From the NCBI RefSeq assembly GCF_000233695.2, contig NZ_CM001488.1, forward strand, positions 3,707,601 through 3,771,600: a DNA stretch of 64,000 bases, given 5' to 3'. The DNA comes from Desulfobacter postgatei 2ac9. Lineage in GTDB: Bacteria > Desulfobacterota > Desulfobacteria > Desulfobacterales > Desulfobacteraceae. Of this stretch, positions 37,275 to 45,493 are shown piece by piece; positions within the stretch are counted from its first letter, which is position 1; every line of letters starts with the position of its first letter. Both the position numbers and the translations under genes were made by a program. Below the pieces are notes generated by a model, which ran no database searches, was not told where the DNA came from, and worked only from the letters and a program-made list of their open reading frames with translations.

Positions 37275-39644
37275 ATGGACATAATCGATTTGATTCTTAG
37301 TGATTACACTGACTTTATAAAATTTGAAGATTTGGCAAATGAAATTATGCTTCAAGAAGGTTACAATAACCTGGTTCCTGCGGGTGGGTGGCATGATGAA
37401 GGAGTTGATGCTAAATTAATAAAATATTATGAACAGAAAGAGTATAATATAATTTTCCAATATTCGATGCAAAAGGAGACCAAGTCAAAAATAACTAAAA
37501 CATATGAAAAAATCAAAGGAAGCGGGAAAAGTTGCGATGAATTGATAATTGTGACATTGGAAAAAATCAATAACAAAGAAGAGGTAAAAAAAAATTTTAG
37601 GAAACAGTTTGGAGCTAAACCAAGAATCGAAATTTATGACAGACAAACCTTTAAATCGAGATTAGGGGCTAACTCTACCCTTTTGCATAGGTTCTTTCCA
37701 AATATAAAAAGTCAGCTTGAATCCGATCTATTTAAACCAACAAGTTGCAGCGATAATTTAAATAGTTACTATGAAAAGTCTTTATTAAAAATGACAATTG
37801 CATTTTCTCAACGCAGGCAATTTTTTGAGTCTAATAAACGACTGTTCGATTGCATGGTTCAATCTTTCGTGTATTTGAAATCCATGTGCATGATCGATGA
37901 TCTCACAATTGAAATCTGTAAAAATCTAAATGCTCAAATAGATAAACAGAGGATTTTAGCATCCTTAAATAGATTGATAGGTTCCGGCAAGGTGTTGAAT
38001 AAAGAAGGTCGATATACATTAATCAGGGACGAAATAATAAAGATTGAAGATACATACAAGGCTCTCGAATCTGATAAAGATGCTCTGGTAGAAGATGTAT
38101 TATATAAAACGCAAAATATTTTAAAGCGAACACTTTCTCCGGCTTCAATTCGCTTTGCTAAAAGAAATATTGAGGAAAGCATAACAGAATATTTCAAACT
38201 ATTTGCAATGGAAATATCGATTTCAGAGACTGAATATATTTATAATGATCTCGAATACTATGAGAATCTTATAAACAGACTGAAACGAGATTTACCGCCA
38301 GAAGAATATGAGATTCTAATTTATGCGGTTGGCGAAGTACTGAAAAAACCAACAGATGAGCAAAAGGTAGTCTTAGAGTCTTGGTGTAAAATTTATATTG
38401 GCCACCAAGTATTAAAATTAGATCCAAAACAAATTAAAGTGCAAGCCGACCAGTTACAAGGCAAAACCTTTGTATTAGATACGGATTTCGCATTGAATTT
38501 GTTAGTGTCCGAAGTAACTAAGAATTCAGTGTACAAGCGAATCGTTAATAAATTAATAGATTATGGCGCAAAGGTGTATATCCCTACAGATGTTTTACAT
38601 GAAGTCGCCAAGCATGCCGAATTTTCAGTAAGAAGTTATAAATATTTTGAAAATAAATATAAAGGATTAGACCCAATTATCATTGAAGAACAAGTGATGA
38701 ATGTGTTCGTAAAGGGATATTTCATAGCCAAATCAAATGGGGATATATCGGGATCTACAAGCTTTGATGGATACCTCAAAAATTATTATTCAAAGAATAG
38801 ACCAATAGATTTTTTAAAAGTACTTGTTCATGATTCAATAAGTGACCAAGTTGGTCTAATTGACTTAGTCGACACGGAGTTAGATAAGGACGAATATGCT
38901 CAATTAGAGCAGCTTCAAGAAAAAATTTATACTCTTACGATCAAAACATTTAAAGCCGAATTTAGAGATGATGAAGAGAATCGTGAAATCGCACGTATTG
39001 ATGCCAGATTATACCTTAATTATTTGCATAAAAATAAAAATCATACAAATTCTATGAATAGCTTTAAATATGGTTACTATGTGTTGACAACTACGACAAG
39101 ACCTTTGAAATGTGCTAAGGAATTAAACATCCTGTCAGAATTTTATATAAAGCCATTAAAGATGGTCTCTTTTCTTGAAAAAATAGAACCATTTGATTTA
39201 TCATACGAAGAAATTTCTAATGTTTTCTTAAATCCTTTTTTAGCGTATTCCGTATCAGAAAATTGGAAATATGTAGAAAAATTGCTGAATATAGGCATTG
39301 ATTTAAAAGATGCAAATATAACTAGGCTAAAATGGGAGCTTTCAGAACTTTTCGAAAAAGATCTGCTATCTGACGAAATTGCAAACGATAGCTCATATGA
39401 TGCTGGAGGCAGAGAACTGAAAGAATCCAGTGCAGATGAATTTGTTGATCTCGCAAGAGAAATCAGCAACCGTGGATATAAATTTGTCCCTTCTGTAAAA
39501 AGTCTAATCGATAAATATGAGGAAGAAAGAGAGAAAAATGAAAAAAACACTGATAAATTAGCTGAGTTAGAAAAGGAAATCGATAAATTTGGTAAAAGAA
39601 AACAAAAATACCTAAAAAGAGCTAGTGGCAAGATCGTTTTGTAG
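37275..39644 (+). CDS. Large protein with restriction-endonuclease-like and PIN-like domains
   Basis: A 789-residue protein encoded by DNA much richer in A+T than its neighbours. The N-terminus (about 14-100) looks like a PD-(D/E)XK nuclease: FEDLANEIMLQEGY, GGWHDEGVDAKL and IIFQYSMQKE, though the usual Lys after Q is replaced by Ser. A helical middle (about 170-370) follows, then a PIN-like stretch: FVLDTDFALNLLVSEV with paired acidic residues and YIPTDVLHEVAKHA (about 395-450). The C-terminal end is coiled coil (EKNEKNTDKLAELEKEIDKF). A GAGG site precedes the ATG. It may be a defence nuclease; no exact family is recognised. Confidence 0.6.
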   Translation: MDIIDLILSDYTDFIKFEDLANEIMLQEGYNNLVPAGGWHDEGVDAKLIKYYEQKEYNIIFQYSMQKETKSKITKTYEKIKGSGKSCDELIIVTLEKINNKEEVKKNFRKQFGAKPRIEIYDRQTFKSRLGANSTLLHRFFPNIKSQLESDLFKPTSCSDNLNSYYEKSLLKMTIAFSQRRQFFESNKRLFDCMVQSFVYLKSMCMIDDLTIEICKNLNAQIDKQRILASLNRLIGSGKVLNKEGRYTLIRDEIIKIEDTYKALESDKDALVEDVLYKTQNILKRTLSPASIRFAKRNIEESITEYFKLFAMEISISETEYIYNDLEYYENLINRLKRDLPPEEYEILIYAVGEVLKKPTDEQKVVLESWCKIYIGHQVLKLDPKQIKVQADQLQGKTFVLDTDFALNLLVSEVTKNSVYKRIVNKLIDYGAKVYIPTDVLHEVAKHAEFSVRSYKYFENKYKGLDPIIIEEQVMNVFVKGYFIAKSNGDISGSTSFDGYLKNYYSKNRPIDFLKVLVHDSISDQVGLIDLVDTELDKDEYAQLEQLQEKIYTLTIKTFKAEFRDDEENREIARIDARLYLNYLHKNKNHTNSMNSFKYGYYVLTTTTRPLKCAKELNILSEFYIKPLKMVSFLEKIEPFDLSYEEISNVFLNPFLAYSVSENWKYVEKLLNIGIDLKDANITRLKWELSELFEKDLLSDEIANDSSYDAGGRELKESSADEFVDLAREISNRGYKFVPSVKSLIDKYEEEREKNEKNTDKLAELEKEIDKFGKRKQKYLKRASGKIVL

Positions 39645-39646
39645 GC

Positions 39647-39657
39647 ACGCTAACAGA
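39647..39657 (+). repeat. Right 11-bp inverted repeat of the AT-rich island
   Basis: ACGCTAACAGA complements 37241-37251 and begins 3 bp after the stop of the large nuclease-like gene. The following 60 bp shows no strong stem, so if this was an attC-like site it is degenerate or truncated. Confidence 0.55.
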
Positions 39658-39831
39658 AAAACTAACCCGGATACAATTGCCTTGCAGGCTCCCGATTCTG
39701 TGTGGTCACTGAGTACTTTGTCTATTTATGTGGGGTGCAACCCTTACCAGTAAAGGCGTTGACTACTTTTGTTATTGGTGATCTGAAATATAAAATTGGG
39801 CCGATTAAACCGATGGGTTTGAGGTAAAGAC

Positions 39832-39857
39832 GACCTTCAGGAAAAGGTCTGTTTTTT
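39832..39857 (+). terminator. Intrinsic terminator left over from a lost gene
   Basis: Stem GACCTT/AAGGTC (39832-39837 and 39844-39849) is followed by a T run at 39852-39857. A short plus-strand frame just upstream (about 39752-39826, ending GPIKPMGLR) may be the tail of a gene truncated by the island. The remainder of the 437-bp gap to the next gene has nothing further. Confidence 0.5.
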
Positions 39858-40080
39858 AGGCTTATGAGACCCCCAAACTATCCCTGTTAGTCCACATTTT
39901 TTCTAAGATTATCCGTCCACCATATATTGTGCCTGCTTGAAAAAGTTAAGAATCTGTTCAATTGCAGATTCACTGTATTTTTTAAGATGCGATTGTCCTG
40001 TAAGCGTATTCGCCTTTGTTGACATTGCCGGGGCCAAGGGCATATGATGGGGTGCTTTTAAAAATATCCAAGGAGTCGCC

Positions 40081-42492
40081 ATGAAATGGGTTCGGCGTGT
40101 CAGTGTCGTCACCGCTTTGCTGGTGGTTTGTTGTGTGATTCTTTTTTTCTTTCTGCCGCAGATTAACGGTTACCAAAAAGAGGGGCGATTACACCTTGCC
40201 GGCTTAAGCCGGCCCGTGACCGTAACCCGGGACGATTCCGGCATTGCCTATATCCATGCTGAAAATATCGGGGACCTTTTTTTCGCCCAGGGGTTTGTCA
40301 CGGCCCAGGACAGGCTGTTCCAGATGCAGATGACCCGGATGTATTATGAAGGACGGATCTGTGAACTGGCAGGGGCGCAGGCCAGGGATCTGGATATCCG
40401 CATGCGCACCATCGGAATGCCGCTCATGGCACAAAAACAGGCCCGGATATTGAATCCTGCCTTGCGAAAACAGTTCCAGCACTATGTGGACGGCATAAAT
40501 ACCTTCATACAAAAATGCCCGGATGACCTTGCTTTGGAGTTTCGTGTTGCCGGGATCAAGCCGGATTTATGGCAGGTGGAAGACTGCCTTGGTATGCTCT
40601 TTTATATGGGATATTCCACGGCAGCCAACCTGACTACGGAGATCATTTCCCAGATGCTGCTCAATACCCTGGGGTATGAAAAAACCGCCATGCTTCTGCC
40701 TTTGAATATCAATGTGGATGACCCCGATGACAAAGGCTTTATTGTCATGCCGCCCAAGGAGGACCTTGCCTTGTCCCTGTCGTTTGATCCCGGTCTTTTG
40801 GCCTTTGCCGGGGACCGGCAGCTTCGGGTGGGCAGTAATAACTGGGCCATGGCTCCGGACAAATCCGTGACCGGGTCTGCGGTGCTGTCCGGCGATCCCC
40901 ATCTGGACGCAAGAATCCTTCCGGGTGTCTGGTATCCGGCAGGACTGATCTGCCCCGGCATCCGGGCCGTTGGCGTGCAGATTCCCGGCATCCCGGGTAT
41001 GGGTGTGGGACGCACCGAGCACATTGCCTTATCCGCCACCAACAATTATGGCGACATGGTGGACCTTTATATTGAAACCGTGGATCCGGAAAATCCTGAC
41101 CATTATCTGGAAGGGAGCAATTCCATGGCCTTTGGGCATATTAAAGAATGTTTGAAAATAAGAGATAAGAAGGCGCCCGGCGGGTTTCGAACAGAAGACC
41201 TGGATATCCGGACCACCCGCCGGGGACCGGTGGTGTCTAAAGTCCTCAAGGGGTTGGATGGTAATAAGGTGTTTACGCTCAGATTTGCGCCAATGGAGTC
41301 CATGACGCCTAATATCGGGTTGCTGGATCTGCTTACGGCAAAAAATGCCGAAGAACTTTCCCGGGCCATGCAGGACCTGGCGGTGGCCTGTTTTAACTGG
41401 GTGTTTGCGGACGCTTCCGGCAATATCGGTCACCAGGCATCCGGCCGGATTCCCTTGCGCAGAAACGGCGGCACATTTCCCCATGTGGTCAAAGAGAGCA
41501 CAGACAACTGGCTGGGGTGGATTGCTCCGGATCAGATGCCCGGGCAGATCAACCCGGGAAAAAAATGGGTTGGAACCTGCAACAATAAAACTGTGGACTC
41601 CGGCTTTCCCAATTATTATTCATCCTATTTTGCACCCTCATTCCGTTATGTAAGGCTAAAGGAACTCATGGCGAAAAAAACCAAACAGACTCTTTTTGAT
41701 ATGTGGCAATATCAAAGGGATACGGGCAATGTAATGGCCCGTCGAATCGCCCCGGTTATGGCGCGGATTCTTTTGGCAAACGAAGAGACAAAAGACCTGG
41801 GGCGGATCCTGGCGGACTGGAATTTTGAAGATGATCCTGAAAAATCGGGGCCGCTGATTTTCCAGGCCGTATACCGGCATTTTGCCCTGGCCGTGTTTGA
41901 AGATGATCTGGGGCCACAAAAAGTTCAGACGCTGTTGGATTCCTGGTATTATTGGCAGGAGCGCCTCCTGCAGTTTGTGCTGGCCGGTGAGACTCTTTTT
42001 TTTGATGATATACGCACTACCGGTAAAACGGAAACCATGGCTGATCTTTTTGTCCGGGCCGCCCATGCCGCCCGGAAAGAGTTGTCTCAGAGCCTTGGCC
42101 ATAACCCTGCCCAATGGCGCTGGGGAGATCTGCATACCCTTGAACTGCTCAACCCCCTTGTCCGCAAAGGGCGACTAAAGACCCTGCTTGGCACGGGACC
42201 TATGCCCATGGGCGGATCCGGTGAAACCCTGTATCGGGGATGGTATGACTTTGACGCACCCTATGCCGTGACCCATTGCGCGTCTCTGCGTTTTGTGGCG
42301 GATATGGGGGATAATGAAAAGCTCATGGCGGTGTTGCCGGGCGGGGCGACGGGCCGCTCCTTTCACCGCCACCAGAAAAATCTGGTTAAAGATTTTATGG
42401 ACGGTTCTGTCCGGTACTGGTGGTTCTCAGATGCCGCCATCAAAGCCCATGCAAAAAAGATCCTGACCCTGGCACCGGCAAACAGAGATTGA
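40081..42492 (+). CDS. Penicillin acylase family (Ntn) hydrolase
   Basis: An 803-residue precursor. It has a signal/anchor helix (about 7-27), then the alpha-chain region with VTVTRDDSGIAYIHAENIGDLFFAQGFVTAQDRLFQM. The predicted autocatalytic cleavage and new N-terminal nucleophile is the Ser of VGSNNWAM (about residue 257), with the beta-chain residues ALSATNNYGDMVD and the supporting Asn region following. Such enzymes are periplasmic amidases that act on acyl-homoserine lactones, beta-lactams or other N-acyl compounds; the natural substrate is unknown. AAGGAG precedes the ATG. Monocistronic. Confidence 0.9.
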   Translation: MKWVRRVSVVTALLVVCCVILFFFLPQINGYQKEGRLHLAGLSRPVTVTRDDSGIAYIHAENIGDLFFAQGFVTAQDRLFQMQMTRMYYEGRICELAGAQARDLDIRMRTIGMPLMAQKQARILNPALRKQFQHYVDGINTFIQKCPDDLALEFRVAGIKPDLWQVEDCLGMLFYMGYSTAANLTTEIISQMLLNTLGYEKTAMLLPLNINVDDPDDKGFIVMPPKEDLALSLSFDPGLLAFAGDRQLRVGSNNWAMAPDKSVTGSAVLSGDPHLDARILPGVWYPAGLICPGIRAVGVQIPGIPGMGVGRTEHIALSATNNYGDMVDLYIETVDPENPDHYLEGSNSMAFGHIKECLKIRDKKAPGGFRTEDLDIRTTRRGPVVSKVLKGLDGNKVFTLRFAPMESMTPNIGLLDLLTAKNAEELSRAMQDLAVACFNWVFADASGNIGHQASGRIPLRRNGGTFPHVVKESTDNWLGWIAPDQMPGQINPGKKWVGTCNNKTVDSGFPNYYSSYFAPSFRYVRLKELMAKKTKQTLFDMWQYQRDTGNVMARRIAPVMARILLANEETKDLGRILADWNFEDDPEKSGPLIFQAVYRHFALAVFEDDLGPQKVQTLLDSWYYWQERLLQFVLAGETLFFDDIRTTGKTETMADLFVRAAHAARKELSQSLGHNPAQWRWGDLHTLELLNPLVRKGRLKTLLGTGPMPMGGSGETLYRGWYDFDAPYAVTHCASLRFVADMGDNEKLMAVLPGGATGRSFHRHQKNLVKDFMDGSVRYWWFSDAAIKAHAKKILTLAPANRD

Positions 42493-42554
42493 TTGCCGGC
42501 ATACTCGACGCTGACTTGTAAAACAAGAAAGTGCTTGTTGATGCATAAAAAAAC

Positions 42555-42572
42555 GCCCGCTCGTTGCCGGGC
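42555..42572 (-). terminator. Intrinsic terminator of the psp operon
   Basis: GCCCG/CGGGC stem (42555-42559 with 42568-42572). Plus-strand A7 at 42547-42553 gives a T run after the stem on the minus strand, the direction of pspC. It lies 150 bp beyond the pspC stop and also faces the penicillin acylase gene. Confidence 0.6.
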
Positions 42573-42652
42573 AGGCGAAAAAAAGGAAAAGAAAAATGCA
42601 TTTTATTATTCTGATTCCTGACCTTATTTTTATAAGAAAGTCTGCGTAACTT

Positions 42653-42722
42653 ACTCAGATCTTTCAATATTTGTTGTGGGCTATGCCTGGCAGTTGATAT
42701 GTCAGGTCAGTCCATGGCTGTT
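42653..42722. repeat. 70-bp dispersed repeat, copy 1
   Basis: It matches 51198-51267 at 63 of 70 positions without gaps, starting ACTCAGATCTTTCAA and ending CCATGGCTGTT. It contains a near-palindromic core (CTGGCA-gttgata-TG[T/C]CAG) and reaches the pspC stop codon. Both copies are also preceded by TATAAGAAAG. It is probably a REP-like or small mobile unit. Confidence 0.7.
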
Positions 42723-43164
42723 ATTTAAAATCAAATTCTTTTGACGTGACCGTATCTTCCATGCGCTGAATCCGGCGGTCAATATTGTCAAATTTGCTTT
42801 TAATCCGCTCAATGGCCGAGGATCTTGATCGGGTATATGAATGATAAAATTCTTCGTCACTTTTATTTTCCAACGGAATGACGGGCTCAGGTTGGAGTAG
42901 AAGTCCGGCAACAAGATAAAGGAGACCTACGGGCCAGAACCCGGTGAATAAGAACAGGATCAATACAAGGACCCGGGTCCAGAATACCGAAAAGTTAAAA
43001 TGTTCTGCCAAGCCCCTGCAAACGCCGAAGATAATGCCTCGTCTGGAACGGTAGAAGCCCTCGGCTGCGGTCAGTCGGTCCATTCTCTGACGGAATCGGC
43101 CATATCTTCCCGGTCCTCTCTTCTCGGTCCCGGCATAGTGATAACGGTTTTTATGATATCTCAT
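42721..43164 (-). CDS. pspC: PspC domain envelope-stress protein
   Basis: A 147-residue protein with the PspC core (about 35-95): LYRSRRGIIFGVCRGLAEHF-type start (here FYRSRRGIIFGVCRGLAEHF) and a membrane hairpin TRVLVLILFLFTGFWPVGLLYLVAGLLL. The N-terminal basic stretch and C-terminal coiled coil (IERIKSKFDNIDRRIQRMED) flank it. In the Psp system PspC senses membrane stress and recruits PspA. It is the last gene of the pspA-pspB-pspC operon. Confidence 0.9.
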   Translation of the reverse strand: MRYHKNRYHYAGTEKRGPGRYGRFRQRMDRLTAAEGFYRSRRGIIFGVCRGLAEHFNFSVFWTRVLVLILFLFTGFWPVGLLYLVAGLLLQPEPVIPLENKSDEEFYHSYTRSRSSAIERIKSKFDNIDRRIQRMEDTVTSKEFDFK

Positions 43165-43197
43165 TTTTTATCCTTTCAGGTGTTTTGAAAACAGCCG

Positions 43198-43443
43198 TTA
43201 TTGCTTTGGGTGTCCACGTTCGATGAGTATGGTTTCAAGGGCTTCAACCCGTTGCTCAATTTTTGGCAGAGCATTGTATATGTCCTGGATCATTCTTGTC
43301 TCTTCAGTCCGGGCCTCCTTCTGATTCTTTGAAAGCTCTCCGGTTTTGGCTGCCCGGATAATGCCGATGATGATCATCCCCAGGATGATCAGGGCAAGGA
43401 TTGACCCGCCGACAGTGATGATTGCAATGAATATGTGGCTCAT
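43198..43443 (-). CDS. pspB: PspB-like phage-shock protein
   Basis: An 81-residue protein with one N-terminal membrane helix (IFIAIITVGGSILALIILGM, about 4-23) and a coiled-coil cytosolic tail (IYNALPKIEQRVEALETIL), the usual PspB layout. It lies between pspA and pspC (30 and 33 bp gaps) and probably partners PspC in the membrane. Confidence 0.85.
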   Translation of the reverse strand: MSHIFIAIITVGGSILALIILGMIIIGIIRAAKTGELSKNQKEARTEETRMIQDIYNALPKIEQRVEALETILIERGHPKQ

Positions 43444-43473
43444 ATTTCTCCTTTGAAATTGCCAGGGTTAAGC

Positions 43474-44154
43474 TCAGGACTTTATATCATTAATTGCTGC
43501 GGATTGGGAGGATTTCAATGCATTGAGTTCATTTTCGATCTCCTCGTCTGCTGCCAGGTCATCAAAGGCGGTTTCAAGACTGGATCGTCTGCTAAAATCA
43601 ACTATATCAGCTTCAGCTTCCATGCGCTCAATATGATTTTCCATCTCTTCGAATTTTTTGATGACTTCGGAAGAGTCAGCCCTGCGGATTTCCTGCCTTG
43701 CCCGTTTTTTATGCTTTGCCCGGATATGCCGCTGGACCAGCATGCGCTGTTTTTCCCGGGCGGATTTCAGTTTGTTTTCAAGTTCCGTGATATCGTTTCT
43801 GTACTGATCCACCATGGCTGACAGGTCAACGAGTTCCGTTTCCACCACCTCCAGGCGCTGGCTGAATATGCGTTTTTCCATCAGGGCCTGGCGGGCCAGG
43901 TCATCACGTCCCTTGGTGACTGCCAGTTCCGCTTTTTCGTTCCAGAACGCCTCTTTTTCCCGGGCCTCCTGCCCTAAACGATCCACCTTCTTATGATTGG
44001 CAATGGTGCCGGCGCATGACGATTTAAGCTCAATCAGGGTGTCTTCCATTTCCCGGATCATGAGTTTGATCATCTTTTCAGGATCTTCGGCCTTGTCCAG
44101 CATGGCGTTGATGTTTGAAGATACAATGTCTCTGAAGCGTGTAAAAATTCCCAT
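43474..44154 (-). CDS. pspA: Phage shock protein A
   Basis: A 226-residue, almost wholly coiled-coil protein of the PspA/IM30 (ESCRT-III-like) family: MGIFTRFRDIVSSNINAMLDKAEDPEKMI at the start, then long Glu/Lys/Arg helices. It protects the inner membrane and inhibits PspF. It is preceded by a good sigma-54 promoter at 44231-44247 on the minus strand, 77 bp upstream, and is divergent from pspF. Confidence 0.95.
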   Translation of the reverse strand: MGIFTRFRDIVSSNINAMLDKAEDPEKMIKLMIREMEDTLIELKSSCAGTIANHKKVDRLGQEAREKEAFWNEKAELAVTKGRDDLARQALMEKRIFSQRLEVVETELVDLSAMVDQYRNDITELENKLKSAREKQRMLVQRHIRAKHKKRARQEIRRADSSEVIKKFEEMENHIERMEAEADIVDFSRRSSLETAFDDLAADEEIENELNALKSSQSAAINDIKS

Positions 44155-44230
44155 TTTTATTCTCCTTATACAAGTTTTTTTTAAATTCTTTTGCCCTCGT
44201 GATGCTTTGTCAGGCTATGCTGTACATTAA

Positions 44231-44247
44231 AGCAGAAAATGTGCCAT
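44231..44247 (-). promoter_or_regulatory. Sigma-54 promoter of pspA
   Basis: Read on the minus strand: TGGCAC-ATTTT-CTGCT, with GG (-24) and GC (-12) separated by 10 nt as sigma-54 requires. It drives pspABC and would be activated by the divergent PspF. An AT-rich interval leads to the pspA start about 77 nt on. Confidence 0.8.
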
Positions 44248-44298
44248 AAGCTGCAATTAAGTTTATTTTTCTTATATTTCAATGGGTTGAATTTTTTT

Positions 44299-44314
44299 GT
44301 GGCACATTTTTCGA
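44299..44314 (+). promoter_or_regulatory. Mirror-image partial sigma-54 or PspF-site motif
   Basis: TGGCACATTTTTCGAT on the plus strand shares TGGCACATTTT with the pspA promoter as an inverted repeat (44237-44247 against 44300-44310), but the -12 GC is GA. It could be a degenerate sigma-54 promoter for pspF or part of the activator binding region between the two genes. Confidence 0.4.
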
Positions 44315-44378
44315 TGGTATTATTAACTGTAATATAGTATAAATACTAAAATTTAGTTAACTTAACCATCTTCGGGGG

Positions 44379-45488
44379 GTGAGATTGGCATATACCGATT
44401 CCATGGATAATAATACCGCTCCTGTGAGCATGTCCGAAGCCCTGGGGCAGTCCGAGGCGTTTTTAAATTTTCAGGATCAGATTTCCCGGGTCGCGCCCAT
44501 TGACCGACCTGTATTGATTTTAGGAGAGCGCGGTACAGGCAAGGAACTGGCTTCCGCGCGACTGCATTTTTTGTCCCGGCGCTGGCAAAAGCCTTTTGTT
44601 ACGCTGAACTGCGCCGCCTTGACCGCGACCCTGATCGAATCGGAGCTTTTCGGATATGAAAAAGGTGCGTTTACCGGGGCCGGTACCCGTCGGATCGGGC
44701 GGTTTGAACAGGCCGACGGCGGAACCCTGTTTCTGGATGAAATCGGGAATATTCCCATGGAAGTCCAGGAAAAGATTCTTCGGGTGGTGGAATACGGCCG
44801 GTTTGAACGGGTGGGGGCTGTCAATCCTGTCCATACCGATGTTCGCATCGTGGGGGCAGCCAATGTGGATTTGGCGCAAATGGTCCGCGCCGGCCTTTTT
44901 AAACAGGATCTTCTGGACCGTCTCTCCTTCGAGGTGATTTATGTACCTCCGCTGCGGGTGCGCAATGGGGATGTCATGCTGCTTGCCAATCATTTTGCCG
45001 GACGCATAGCCTTTGAGCTGGGGTTTGACCAGGTGCCGGAATTTGGGAAAAAAGCGGCCCATGACCTTGAGGCCCATGGGTGGCCAGGCAATGTCCGGGA
45101 ATTGAAGAATGTCGTGGAACGTGCCGTGTATAAAACAAACGGCCCCGTTATTACCCGGATTGATTTTTCACCGTTTTCTTCACCCTTCGACCCCTTGCCC
45201 GGGCCTGGGACATCATCCATCGAACAGGTTGAAAACAGGACAGCCGCTTTATCAGCTGATGGAAAGTCAATCCGAGATACAGAGAAGAGATTGGGCACCC
45301 ATGAAGAAGCTGTTCTGACACTGGCGGAACTGTCGGGTCTGCCGCTGAAAAAGGCGGTGTTTGCCCTTGAACGATTCCGCTTATCTCAGGCCCTGACGGC
45401 TGCCCGGTTTAATCAGAAAGAGGCTGCAGCAAACCTTGGAATATCCTATGACCAGTTGCGGGGCCTGAAAAAAAAGCATGGAATGTAA
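44379..45488 (+). CDS. pspF: PspF-type sigma-54 activator
   Basis: A 369-residue AAA+ enhancer-binding protein without a receiver domain, as PspF. Walker A is GERGTGKE (about 48-55), the sigma-54-contacting GAFTGA loop is EKGAFTGAGT (about 93-102), Walker B GGTLFLDEIG (about 116-125), and the C-terminal Fis-like HTH reads ALTAARFNQKEAAANLGISYDQLRG. The start is taken as GTG at 44379; ATG at 44403 is possible and neither has a clear site. It activates the adjacent sigma-54 promoter of pspABC. Confidence 0.9.
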   Translation: MRLAYTDSMDNNTAPVSMSEALGQSEAFLNFQDQISRVAPIDRPVLILGERGTGKELASARLHFLSRRWQKPFVTLNCAALTATLIESELFGYEKGAFTGAGTRRIGRFEQADGGTLFLDEIGNIPMEVQEKILRVVEYGRFERVGAVNPVHTDVRIVGAANVDLAQMVRAGLFKQDLLDRLSFEVIYVPPLRVRNGDVMLLANHFAGRIAFELGFDQVPEFGKKAAHDLEAHGWPGNVRELKNVVERAVYKTNGPVITRIDFSPFSSPFDPLPGPGTSSIEQVENRTAALSADGKSIRDTEKRLGTHEEAVLTLAELSGLPLKKAVFALERFRLSQALTAARFNQKEAAANLGISYDQLRGLKKKHGM

Positions 45489-45493
45489 TCGTT

